Shown one piece after another: positions 1-5,474 of a DNA stretch of 6,732 nucleotides. Made by a program: the position numbers and the translations under genes. The notes under the pieces are model-generated. The model searched no databases and was not told the DNA's origin. It was given only the letters and a program-made list of their open reading frames with translations. Location: contig CAYXPZ010000107.1 of the NCBI GenBank assembly GCA_964466965.1, positions 1 through 6,732 on the forward strand. Reading direction: 5' to 3'. Origin of the DNA: Dichotomicrobium sp964466965. GTDB taxonomy: Bacteria > Pseudomonadota > Alphaproteobacteria > Rhizobiales > Rhodomicrobiaceae. Within the stretch, counting starts at the first letter, position 1; each line of letters opens with the position of its first letter.

Positions 1-1
1 G

Positions 2-1090
2 CAGCACCGCCGGGTCGATCTCGTGGATGTTGTTGGAGGTCCACAGCACCGGCACCGGGCTGCGCTCCAGCACGCGGTTGAGGTAGAGCTTCGAGCCGCC
101 GCGCCCGATGAGCTGCGAGGCGACATCCTCCATCTCGTCGAACAGCACCGCCGCGTTCTTCGACCCGGCCAGCAGCCGCAGCGAAAAGACGAGGTCCGCC
201 AGCCGCGCGGCGCGGTCCTGCTCGGCCTGTGTGCCCGCGTCCTCCCCGGCGCCGTAGAGCGTCAGGCCGGCGCTTTCGGCCGCGACCTTGCACAGCTCCG
301 TCTTGCCGGAGCCGGGCTGGCCGTAAAGCAGAATGTTGACGCCCGCCGCGCCCTCGCGCGCCGCGCCGCGCAGCACCCCGGCGATCAGGTCGCGGTCGGT
401 TTCGATATGATCGTAGTCGCCTGCGCTGATGCCGGCCGTCAGCGGCGTGCCGAGGAACGCCCGGCGCATCTCGGCGAAGTCCGTGAACTCGCGGTCCAGG
501 CTGTTGTCGACGCGCGGCGGGATCTGGAAGCGGCCATTGAAGCCGGAGAACTCGTCGCCTTCCTCGTCGAGCTTTAAAAGCCCGGAGACGACGAGTTCGC
601 CGTCCTGGCCGATCACCGGCTCCACGGCGCGGGCGGGATGCCCGGTCAGCGCGGCGATGGTGCGGCTGAACGGTGTGATGACCTCGCCCACGCAGTCGCA
701 CAGATACTCGACCTGATCCAACCGCCCGTAATGCGCGATCAGCGCGACGATGTCGGCGGAGACCGGCGGTAGACCCAGTTCGCGCACCAGCATCTGGATA
801 TTGCCGGTCAGCGGCTCGGGCGGTGGGGTGGTCTGCGCCGCGGCCCGCAAGTCCTGCAGTAGCTGCGCCTCATGCGCACGATAGGCGCGCTCGAACTCCG
901 CGACATTGAATCCGCCGCCGTAGAGATGCCCGATCACCTTCGCCAGCGGTTTGGGCACCGGCAGCGACAGGATCTCGGAGCGTTCGTTCAGCCAGTGCGT
1001 CAGATGGCGCAGCGCGCGCAGCGGCAGGTCCGGCCGCGCTAACACGCGCGCCAGATAGCCTGCCACCAGGCTGCGCTCGATGTCATTCAT
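2..1090 (-). CDS. AAA family ATPase, N-terminal part (3' end outside window)
   Basis: Only the first 363 residues are present; the frame is open to the left edge. A mostly helical N-terminal region of about 230 residues precedes a AAA ATPase core. The Walker A motif GQPGSGKT lies at residues 257-264, with K263 and T264 expected to bind ATP-Mg. The Walker B motif LFDEMED is at 316-322, with D318 and E319 as Mg-binding and catalytic residues. The stretch VLWTSNN (348-354) carries the sensor-1 asparagine. This establishes ATP binding and hydrolysis and a likely remodelling role; the substrate is unknown. From memory, similar alphaproteobacterial proteins carry a second AAA module further on, which cannot be tested here. 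The ATG at 1090 opens well-behaved protein sequence but has no clear Shine-Dalgarno. The gene lies 130 bases downstream of the 140-residue gene on the same strand. The AAA assignment is firm; the biological role is not. Confidence 0.88.
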   Translation of the reverse strand, partial: MNDIERSLVAGYLARVLARPDLPLRALRHLTHWLNERSEILSLPVPKPLAKVIGHLYGGGFNVAEFERAYRAHEAQLLQDLRAAAQTTPPPEPLTGNIQMLVRELGLPPVSADIVALIAHYGRLDQVEYLCDCVGEVITPFSRTIAALTGHPARAVEPVIGQDGELVVSGLLKLDEEGDEFSGFNGRFQIPPRVDNSLDREFTDFAEMRRAFLGTPLTAGISAGDYDHIETDRDLIAGVLRGAAREGAAGVNILLYGQPGSGKTELCKVAAESAGLTLYGAGEDAGTQAEQDRAARLADLVFSLRLLAGSKNAAVLFDEMEDVASQLIGRGGSKLYLNRVLERSPVPVLWTSNNIHEIDPAVL

Positions 1091-1133
1091 AAGAATGCGG
1101 CCGCTTGCGCGCGGCCCAGGCAGTCTGTTTCAT
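1083..1133 (-). other. Possible 16-codon leader reading frame overlapping the AAA ATPase start
   Basis: An ATG at 1133 opens a 16-residue frame (MKQTAWAARKRPHSYE) whose TGA at 1085-1083 overlaps the ATPase ATG (1090-1088) by 8 bases. Stop-start overlap is the geometry of translational coupling and could compensate for the missing Shine-Dalgarno of the ATPase. Against it, the only purine run upstream (GGGGG) directly touches the ATG, which is poor spacing. A 6-bp stem, GGCCGC (1099-1104) with GCGGCC (1111-1116), lies inside the frame and includes a NotI-type octamer at 1097-1104. A frame this short can occur by chance, so this is a tentative call. Confidence 0.2.
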
Positions 1134-1220
1134 CCCCCGGTTTTAGGGCTTTCCCGCCGGGTCCGGCAAGAGGCAGCCGCAAACACCGTCGCGCATCGAG
1201 CCTTTTAATGGGCATTCATG

Positions 1221-1643
1221 TCAGAGAGGGCCGATATGAATCGCTTTTTTCTCGATGGGATGGGAGCGCCTGTGCGCGTGCGGGCCGACGTCCGGCTGCT
1301 GCGCCTGGTGCAATCCGGCCAATCGATCTTGCTCCTCCCGGAGCGCGCGGGCGAGCGCGACATGCCGGTTCATGTCATAGCTCCAGTGTCCGGCGCGGCC
1401 TCGCCGGCGCTCGCCCCGCAAGGCGCGCTCCAGCGCGGCCACCACCCGCTGCGCCGCTGCCGGGTCCGCCGCCTCGATCTCGCTCGGCCATAGCGGCACC
1501 AGGCGTGACAGCTTGCGGGTACGGGCCTCGGCCGACAGCGTACCGGGCTGGTGATCGACGCAAACGTCTCCGCGCCATGCTCTTATCCGCCGTTGCCTGC
1601 CATGACCCGCCGATGCCTTGGGCCATTCGTTCCGCTGTTGCAT
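1221..1643 (-). CDS. Conserved-looking hypothetical protein, 140 residues
   Basis: I do not recognise a named family. The ATG at 1643 is preceded by AGGAG (1652-1656) at 8 bases, one of the best ribosome binding sites in the window, which supports a real gene despite GC-rich shadow frames on the other strand. Residues 1-40 are basic and low in hydrophobicity. The core has LVPLWPSEIE (about 48-57), then an Arg-rich helix ending in RRRGRAGHWSYDMNRH and a helix with ALREEQDRLAGL. The GHWSYDxNRH stretch looks like a conserved signature; I recall similar short alphaproteobacterial proteins without a known function. There is no signal peptide or membrane segment, so it is probably a cytoplasmic helical protein. 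It lies between an XRE regulator (86 bases upstream) and a AAA ATPase (130 bases downstream) on the same strand. A link to the ATPase is inference from position only. Confidence 0.7.
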   Translation of the reverse strand: MQQRNEWPKASAGHGRQRRIRAWRGDVCVDHQPGTLSAEARTRKLSRLVPLWPSEIEAADPAAAQRVVAALERALRGERRRGRAGHWSYDMNRHVALARALREEQDRLAGLHQAQQPDVGPHAHRRSHPIEKKAIHIGPL

Positions 1644-1651
1644 GATCTTGG

Positions 1652-1674
1652 CTCCTGATGACTGGAACCATCAG
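1652..1674 (-). promoter_or_regulatory. Hairpin overlapping the ribosome binding site of the 140-residue gene
   Basis: On the minus strand, CTGATG (1674-1669) and CATCAG (1660-1655) form a perfect 6-bp stem with an 8-base loop. The AG at the 3' end of the stem is also the first AG of the AGGAG Shine-Dalgarno (1656-1652). The messenger could therefore partly hide its ribosome binding site. CCTGA at 1682-1678 offers a competing pairing with TCAGG at 1658-1654. The stem is modest and may be coincidental. Confidence 0.3.
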
Positions 1675-1729
1675 ACTGTCAGGCATGCGCAAGGCGGGGA
1701 TAAGTTAGCGTCAAAAGCGCGGCGCAGCG

Positions 1730-2296
1730 TTAAAAATATCTGAGGCTCATGACAACGGGCGCGATCCAATCGACATCCGCGTCATAAATGACATCGGCCC
1801 CGGCATCATGGGGAACCAGGGTCCAGCCGTTGCCGTTGCTGCGGATCACTCTCTTGAACAGTACCTGGCCGTCAGTGAGCTCAACCAGGCAGTCGGCCCC
1901 GTGGGCATTGGCATAATTCGCCTCTTTCAGCCGGTTCGCGACCATGATGGTCCCGGCATCGTATTGACCAACGCGCACATCGAGCTGCGCCGCGACAGGA
2001 TCGTCGGCGGGCACATGCAGATGAAGAACGTTGATCTGCTTACCCTCGCTGGCGAGTACCCGCCCATTCTGCATGACGCGCCCAAGAACGGGGATTTGCC
2101 GACCGCCGGGACGGGCGATTAAATCAGCAGGCTCAATATTGAGGGCATTGGCAATCCGCTCCAGCCAGTCTGTTGAAACAGTCATATTTGCTGTTTCCAG
2201 GCGCTGAACGGTTTGCGGCGTTGTTGCGATTTTGTCGGCCAACTCTTTGAGCGTAAGCCCGCGGAGCTTCCGGAACTCTCGTATTCTGGTTTCCAT
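1730..2296 (-). CDS. XRE-type transcriptional regulator with S24/LexA-like C-terminal domain
   Basis: The 188-residue protein has two parts. Residues 5-62 are an HTH_3/XRE DNA-binding domain: LRGLTLKELADKIATTPQTV gives the first helices and turn, and RLE followed by WLERIANALNIEPADLI completes the fold. Residues 66-188 resemble the peptidase S24/LexA C-terminal fold (PVLGRVMQNGRVL, then VELTDGQVLFKRVI, then DWIAPVVMSLRYF). K148 in the LFKRVI strand sits where LexA-like proteins carry the catalytic lysine, but the usual G-D-S-M serine motif is replaced by VGQYDAGTIM, so self-cleavage is unlikely and the domain is probably for dimerisation or ligand sensing. The ATG at 2296 has AGAGGA (2304-2309) at 7 bases. 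It is transcribed divergently from the DnaA-like gene and probably controls the shared gap and itself; that is inference. A CI-type phage repressor is possible, but there are no phage genes nearby. Confidence 0.85.
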   Translation of the reverse strand: METRIREFRKLRGLTLKELADKIATTPQTVQRLETANMTVSTDWLERIANALNIEPADLIARPGGRQIPVLGRVMQNGRVLASEGKQINVLHLHVPADDPVAAQLDVRVGQYDAGTIMVANRLKEANYANAHGADCLVELTDGQVLFKRVIRSNGNGWTLVPHDAGADVIYDADVDWIAPVVMSLRYF

Positions 2297-2336
2297 GCCG
2301 GGATCCTCTTATTTTGGATCACTCTATGCGAGATTT

Positions 2337-2377
2337 TTTACCGAAGATTTGTTCTTCATTTTTACTTTTTAGGTAAA
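2337..2377. promoter_or_regulatory. Nested inverted repeats in the divergent intergenic region (candidate operator/promoter area)
   Basis: The gap between the divergent regulator and DnaA-like genes is markedly AT-rich against its surroundings. It holds a perfect inverted repeat, GAAGA-TTTGT-TCTTC (2343-2357), the size of a typical XRE dimer site. Outer arms TTTACC (2337-2342) and GGTAAA (2372-2377) form a second, wider dyad around it. I see no convincing -35/-10 pair on either strand, so promoter positions are not assigned. The site is about 47 bases upstream of the regulator ATG, which suits autoregulation. Confidence 0.4.
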
Positions 2378-2440
2378 TTGTAAACGCATGAGTGCTGAGG
2401 GGCGGTTGTTTTGTCCCGAACGGCGAGGTTTGAGCGGCGA

Positions 2441-2956
2441 ATGACTTCCAAGGCAGGTCATGGATCCAAGAGCGGCCTCCCCCGGGCCCACCACTACATA
2501 GGTATATCAATCACATATCAAGCACAACATGTTCAACTTTTGTCCATCCGCGGCGTTTTGGAGCAGACCGTCAGCGCGGTATTCGCGGTGCCGCCGGATG
2601 AACTCATTGCCCCTAGTCGACGCCGGGCGAAAATCGCTTTCGCGCGACAGGTCGCGATGTACCTGGCGCACGTCGTTTTCGGCCTGAACCTGACCCAGGT
2701 CGGCGCACTGTTCGGTCGAGACCGCACGACGGTGGGGCATGGCTGCGCTGTCGTCGAAGACCGGCGTGAGCACCCCAACTTCGACCTGGCGCTGACAATC
2801 CTCGAACGCGCCGTGCGTACGGCGCATCTTCGGACCATGCAGGAAAAGGGAAACCTGAATGAATACACGCGACACCCTACCCGCCGACGCTCTCAAGCTC
2901 CTGATGAAGCTGAGCCGCCACAATGCGCGTCTTGTCAGTGCGCAACGTGCGGATAG
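2441..2956 (+). CDS. DnaA domain IV-like helix-turn-helix DNA-binding protein
   Basis: From the ATG at 2441 the product has 171 residues. Residues 36-120 match the C-terminal DNA-binding domain of the replication initiator DnaA (Bac_DnaA_C type): an initial helix IRGVLEQTVSAVFAV, then FARQVAMYLAHVVFGL, then the recognition motif LTQVGALFGRDRTTVGHG (84-101), where DnaA has the FGGRDHTTVxHA signature that contacts the DnaA box. No AAA ATPase part is present, so it cannot be a full initiator; it is likely a DNA-binding regulator, perhaps reading DnaA-box-like sites. The start is uncertain: TTG at 2411 has AGGGG at 8 bases, ATG 2441 has only GAGG at 12 bases, and TTG 2540 would give 139 residues close to the domain. 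The last 32 residues overlap the next gene by 98 bases in another frame and include four cysteines spaced CxxCxCxxC (162-170). Co-transcription with the following gene is very likely. Confidence 0.82.
   Translation: MTSKAGHGSKSGLPRAHHYIGISITYQAQHVQLLSIRGVLEQTVSAVFAVPPDELIAPSRRRAKIAFARQVAMYLAHVVFGLNLTQVGALFGRDRTTVGHGCAVVEDRREHPNFDLALTILERAVRTAHLRTMQEKGNLNEYTRHPTRRRSQAPDEAEPPQCASCQCATCG
2504..2525 (+). repeat. Tandem 11-base direct repeat
   Basis: ATATCAATCAC (2504-2514) is followed directly by ATATCAAGCAC (2515-2525), ten of eleven bases identical. The period is about one DNA helical turn, so both copies present the same face. It sits in an AT-rich patch just before the conserved domain of the DnaA-like gene. 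If translation really starts at 2411 or 2441 it is coding; if it starts at 2540 it would be an upstream regulatory element. Two copies are few, and chance is possible. Confidence 0.4.
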
Positions 2957-3722
2957 TGCAGCGGGCCAAGGCGATGGGTTCATTCTCAAAAAGGGGTCTA
3001 ATGCGGTTGGCCGGGCTTCGGGACGTGTGACTTCAGAGTTGGTCTCGTCACTTTCGCGGCAGCAATTAATTGCGCCAAACAATGGCGGGTTTGTGCTCTC
3101 TGATACCGGAAGAGCTTTTTTGCGAAGGAAACTTGCGCGAAATGACGAGTTTCGCAAGCAGCATCAACAGCGCGTTTTGCACACGGTCGAGATCGAAGGG
3201 GTCAGAAAACCGGCCGTCATGGATGAGAGCGAGAGCCCTCTGGACTGGCTGCGTCGTCGAAAAGACAAGTCCGGGCAGCCGCTGATCGACGGTGCGCAGT
3301 TCGAGGCTGGCGAGCGGCTTCGTCGGGATTTTTTTTATGCCGGTTTCACGCCCCGCGTCACGGCCAGTTGGGACGGCATTCCGGGCGACCGCGCGACGCG
3401 ACGTGCCGGACCCGGCGGCGCAGCCAACTTGCGCGAACAAACCGTTGCAGCGCAGCAGCGCGTGCGCCGGGCGCTTGACGCCGTGGGGCCCGATCTGGCC
3501 GATGTGCTTCTCGATGTTTGTTGTTATTTGAAAGGCTTGGAAGAAACCGAAAGGGCGAAGGGTTGGCCGCGGAGGTCGGCGAAGCTCGTCTTGCAGATCG
3601 CGCTGAAGGAGCTTGCGCGGCATTACGGGCTGGTCAGCAGCACACCGGAGGCTGCGCAACATGCACGCCGCCGTGTGATGCATTGGGGCTCCGCTGACTA
3701 CAAACCGCAGATTTCGGATTGA
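2859..3722 (+). CDS. DUF6456 domain-containing protein, probable DNA-binding regulator
   Basis: The product has 287 residues. The C-terminal half (about 124-258) matches what I recall of the DUF6456 family: ESPLDWLRRRKDKSGQPLI, then FEAGERLRRDF, PRVTASW, a Gly/Arg-rich linker, AQQRVRRALDAVGPDLADVL, DVCCYLKGLEETER and GWPRRSAKLVLQIALKELARHYG. The function is unknown, but the terminal helices resemble a helix-turn-helix arrangement. Residues 10-90 look like a winged-helix module (ALKLLMKLSR, then VTSELVSSLSRQQLI and a short hairpin ending FVLSDTGRAFL), the kind of fold that reads DNA. The ATG at 2859 has AGGAAAAGGG (2841-2850) 8 bases upstream, so the start is well supported even though it lies 98 bases inside the preceding gene. 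The overlap implies translational coupling with the DnaA-like protein and suggests joint function. A run of eight T (3329-3336) lies inside the frame. The stop is 7 bases from the convergent sufE stop. Confidence 0.87.
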   Translation: MNTRDTLPADALKLLMKLSRHNARLVSAQRADSAAGQGDGFILKKGSNAVGRASGRVTSELVSSLSRQQLIAPNNGGFVLSDTGRAFLRRKLARNDEFRKQHQQRVLHTVEIEGVRKPAVMDESESPLDWLRRRKDKSGQPLIDGAQFEAGERLRRDFFYAGFTPRVTASWDGIPGDRATRRAGPGGAANLREQTVAAQQRVRRALDAVGPDLADVLLDVCCYLKGLEETERAKGWPRRSAKLVLQIALKELARHYGLVSSTPEAAQHARRRVMHWGSADYKPQISD

Positions 3723-3729
3723 GGAGTGC

Positions 3730-4158
3730 TCAGGCCGTGGCGGTGTTCAGCGCCGCTGCGGCGTCTTCCTTCACGCGCTTCACCATCGAAGCGAGCCCGT
3801 TCGAGCGCTGTGGCGTAAGATGCTCGCGCAAGCCGATCTGGTCGAACACTTTATCGGCATCTAACTGGGAAATTTCATCCGCCCGTTTGTCAGAATACAG
3901 GGCGATCAGGATCGCGATAAGGCCGCGCACAATATGTGCATCGCTGTCGCCGCGAAATCTGAGTACAGGCTGGCCGCCGTTCCGCTCTTGCTCAGTGACG
4001 AGCCATACCTGGCTCACACAGCCGCGGACCTTATGATCTTCGCTATAATCCTCCGGCTGCAACGGCTCCAGCTCCCGGCCAAGTTCAATCACGTAGCGAT
4101 ACCGGTCTTCCCAGTCATCCATGAACTCAAAGTTCTCGATAATTTCGTCGATACTCAT
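3730..4158 (-). CDS. sufE: SufE family cysteine desulfuration protein (Fe-S cluster assembly)
   Basis: SufE accepts the persulfide sulfur from the cysteine desulfurase SufS and passes it to the SufBCD scaffold in the cytoplasm. From the ATG at 4158 the protein has 142 residues, the usual family size. It opens with the typical MSIDEIIENFEFMDDWEDRY and has the active-site stretch VRGCVSQVW with the sulfur-accepting Cys47, then GLIAILIALYSDK and a C-terminal helix after GLREHLTPQRSNGLASM, all as expected. An in-frame ATG at 4233 would add 25 residues and overlap the upstream stop by 8 bases, but it has poor ribosome-site spacing, whereas ATG 4158 has AGGG at 5 bases and matches the family N-terminus. 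No other suf gene is visible, so this is a stand-alone copy. It is the last gene of the minus-strand run from dapD, 67 bases after the membrane gene. Confidence 0.93.
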   Translation of the reverse strand: MSIDEIIENFEFMDDWEDRYRYVIELGRELEPLQPEDYSEDHKVRGCVSQVWLVTEQERNGGQPVLRFRGDSDAHIVRGLIAILIALYSDKRADEISQLDADKVFDQIGLREHLTPQRSNGLASMVKRVKEDAAAALNTATA

Positions 4159-4163
4159 GGCAT

Positions 4164-4167
4164 CCCT
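4164..4167 (-). promoter_or_regulatory. Ribosome binding site deciding the sufE start
   Basis: AGGG on the minus strand lies 5 bases before the ATG at 4158. The competing ATG at 4233 has only a GGAAG one base away. This favours the 142-residue SufE over the 167-residue version. Confidence 0.6.
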
Positions 4168-4225
4168 ATGTTGCGCCTTCGCCTTAGCATTTACGTAGGT
4201 GGCCAAACCACGCCAGACGATAGGG

Positions 4226-5008
4226 TCATACATCTTCCGCGGGGGCCAGCGGTGGACTGCTACTTGGACCCGCCTTGGTTTCCTCAGGCGCGTAGTGCTG
4301 CAAGATGATCAGTTTCTGCCAAATTTTACGGCTCAACCCGGTCGTTAGATCTTCGATGTCGTTCGCCGCCGCGACAATCTGCGGATCACGCGAGTTCTGT
4401 GCGTAGAGTGCAGCAATTTTCCCGGTCAGCGACAGCATTTCCGTGCAATAGTCGAGATAGCGGGCCAACTCCCCCGGCTTCAATTCCCGTTGCGGCGATG
4501 ACTTTGTCGGCGCCATGCCGTGCAGCACGTTGCCAGGATCTTTGGTCAGTTGGTGCATGTCAATAACATGGGTGATCGAGCGCAGCTGATGCAGCGACTT
4601 GTAGGCGCGGTGCCGCTTCGCCCGCTCCTCCAGCCGGCTGAGGAACAGTACCCCGAAAAAGGCCAGCGCAACGATATTGAAGGCGGCCTCCAACCCCTGG
4701 ACAAGTGAGAAAGGCGCATACTCTTCGCTGTCTCCCGGGATGTTTGTGCCGAGAAGCGACGTCAGCAACATAAGACCTGCCACTACAGCGACAAAACCAA
4801 TCGCCGAAAGCAGCCGCAGGCTCCAGTTCGGCCGACCGATAAGCGCCGCATCGCGCGCGCAGGTTTCGGCAAGACGCTGCAATTCGTGGCACACGCCGAC
4901 CAGATTGCGTGTGGGGAAGCGTTCTTCGACCCGGTCGCCAAGCGTTTTAATGGTCTTGATGACTTGCTCGGCGTTCAGCCGGTCGAACGAGCTGCGTCTC
5001 TCGTCCAT
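4226..5008 (-). CDS. Membrane protein of unknown function with two transmembrane segments
   Basis: The product has 260 residues. A charged N-terminal helical region (1-62) is followed by a hydrophobic segment at about 64-86 (LRLLSAIGFVAVVAGLMLLT), a short loop of about 20 residues with acidic GDSEE, and a second segment at about 106-124 (LEAAFNIVALAFFGVLFL). Directly after it comes a basic stretch RLEERAKRHR, then a conserved-looking motif LHQLRSITHVIDMHQLTKDP (139-158), a helical region with YLDYCTEMLSLTGKIAAL, and a Pro/Ser-rich tail. The positive-inside rule places both termini in the cytoplasm. I recall the HVIDMHQLTKDP signature from unnamed bacterial proteins; no function can be given. 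The ATG at 5008 has AGGTGA (5016-5021) at 7 bases; an upstream GTG at 5041 would overlap the preceding gene and is less likely. It lies 19 bases after the other membrane gene, so the two are probably co-translated. Confidence 0.8.
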   Translation of the reverse strand: MDERRSSFDRLNAEQVIKTIKTLGDRVEERFPTRNLVGVCHELQRLAETCARDAALIGRPNWSLRLLSAIGFVAVVAGLMLLTSLLGTNIPGDSEEYAPFSLVQGLEAAFNIVALAFFGVLFLSRLEERAKRHRAYKSLHQLRSITHVIDMHQLTKDPGNVLHGMAPTKSSPQRELKPGELARYLDYCTEMLSLTGKIAALYAQNSRDPQIVAAANDIEDLTTGLSRKIWQKLIILQHYAPEETKAGPSSSPPLAPAEDV

Positions 5009-5027
5009 TCCCCGTTCACCTTTGCCG

Positions 5028-5474
5028 TCACGATGGCACACACGCGCGTACGCTGTCCCAGAGCCGCTCCCACACCGGCGGCATCAGCGCCCCGGGTGGC
5101 TCCACGAATTCCATGTAGAACAGATAGACGATGAAAGCGCCGACGAGCAGCTCGAAAAACGCCTCGGTGTATTTCAGCTCGCCCAGATCGGCCAGCTCTC
5201 CGCCCTTGCGATAATCCTTCTCGCGCGAGTGCAGCACCATGCCTACGCCGAACACGAAACCGATAGCGAGCAGGCCGATTTCCAGCAAGTTGAGGACCGT
5301 CAGAGCGAGGCAGCCAATGAAATTCGTGACGACGATCATGAAGTTGAGGCCGGCGGGCGTAATGTTGCCGAGCCGCGCCGACGGGATCAGCCAGCACAGC
5401 GCGCAATAGCCGGCATAAAGCGCGACGATCAGGAAGAAAAGCTTGCGGACGCCAAGCGTGACCGTGTTTTTCAT
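5028..5474 (-). CDS. Small multi-spanning membrane protein of unknown function
   Basis: The product has 148 residues and about four hydrophobic segments: 11-31 (KLFFLIVALYAGYCALCWLI), 43-61, 63-81 and 105-124 (AFFELLVGAFIVYLFYMEFV). Between the third and fourth lies a charged cytoplasmic-looking loop, HSREKDYRKGGELADLGELK (82-101); GGELADLGELKYTEAF may be a conserved signature. Glu65 lies within the third segment and Glu122 near the end of the fourth, which is unusual for purely structural helices. No family is recognised. ATG 5474 is preferred: GGGGG lies 4 bases upstream, while the longer frame would need a TTG at 5501. The gene starts 65 bases after the toxin-like gene and ends 19 bases before the two-segment membrane gene, suggesting a two-gene membrane unit that may form a complex (inference). 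Confidence 0.72.
   Translation of the reverse strand: MKNTVTLGVRKLFFLIVALYAGYCALCWLIPSARLGNITPAGLNFMIVVTNFIGCLALTVLNLLEIGLLAIGFVFGVGMVLHSREKDYRKGGELADLGELKYTEAFFELLVGAFIVYLFYMEFVEPPGALMPPVWERLWDSVRACVPS

Noticed and set aside
23..716. Long plus-strand open frames opposite the AAA ATPase
   Set aside because: They are Arg/Ala/Pro-rich translations of GC-rich antisense DNA with no domain, while the minus strand has clear Walker motifs.
1145..1180. Possible intrinsic terminator between the 140-residue gene and the ATPase (GCCGG/CCGGC)
   Set aside because: The loop would be only 2 bases and no T run follows on either strand.
1208..1645. Plus-strand frames and a second minus-strand frame around the 140-residue gene
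   Set aside because: Low-complexity composition and no ribosome site; the minus-strand frame from 1643 has AGGAG and a more protein-like core.
2411..2956. The DnaA-like gene as the replication initiator dnaA, with the nearby gap as an origin
   Set aside because: Only domain IV is present, no AAA part exists in the gene, and I see no cluster of DnaA boxes in the intergenic region.
2507..3157. 216-residue minus-strand frame opposite the DnaA-like gene
   Set aside because: No recognisable motif, and the plus strand carries the DnaA domain IV signature and DUF6456 in the same region.
3066..3683. 205-residue minus-strand frame opposite the DUF6456 gene
   Set aside because: Shadow of the real coding strand, with no motif and no ribosome site support.
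4159..4233. N-terminally extended SufE from the ATG at 4233
   Set aside because: The extra 25 residues do not match the family start, and the ribosome site for 4158 is much better.
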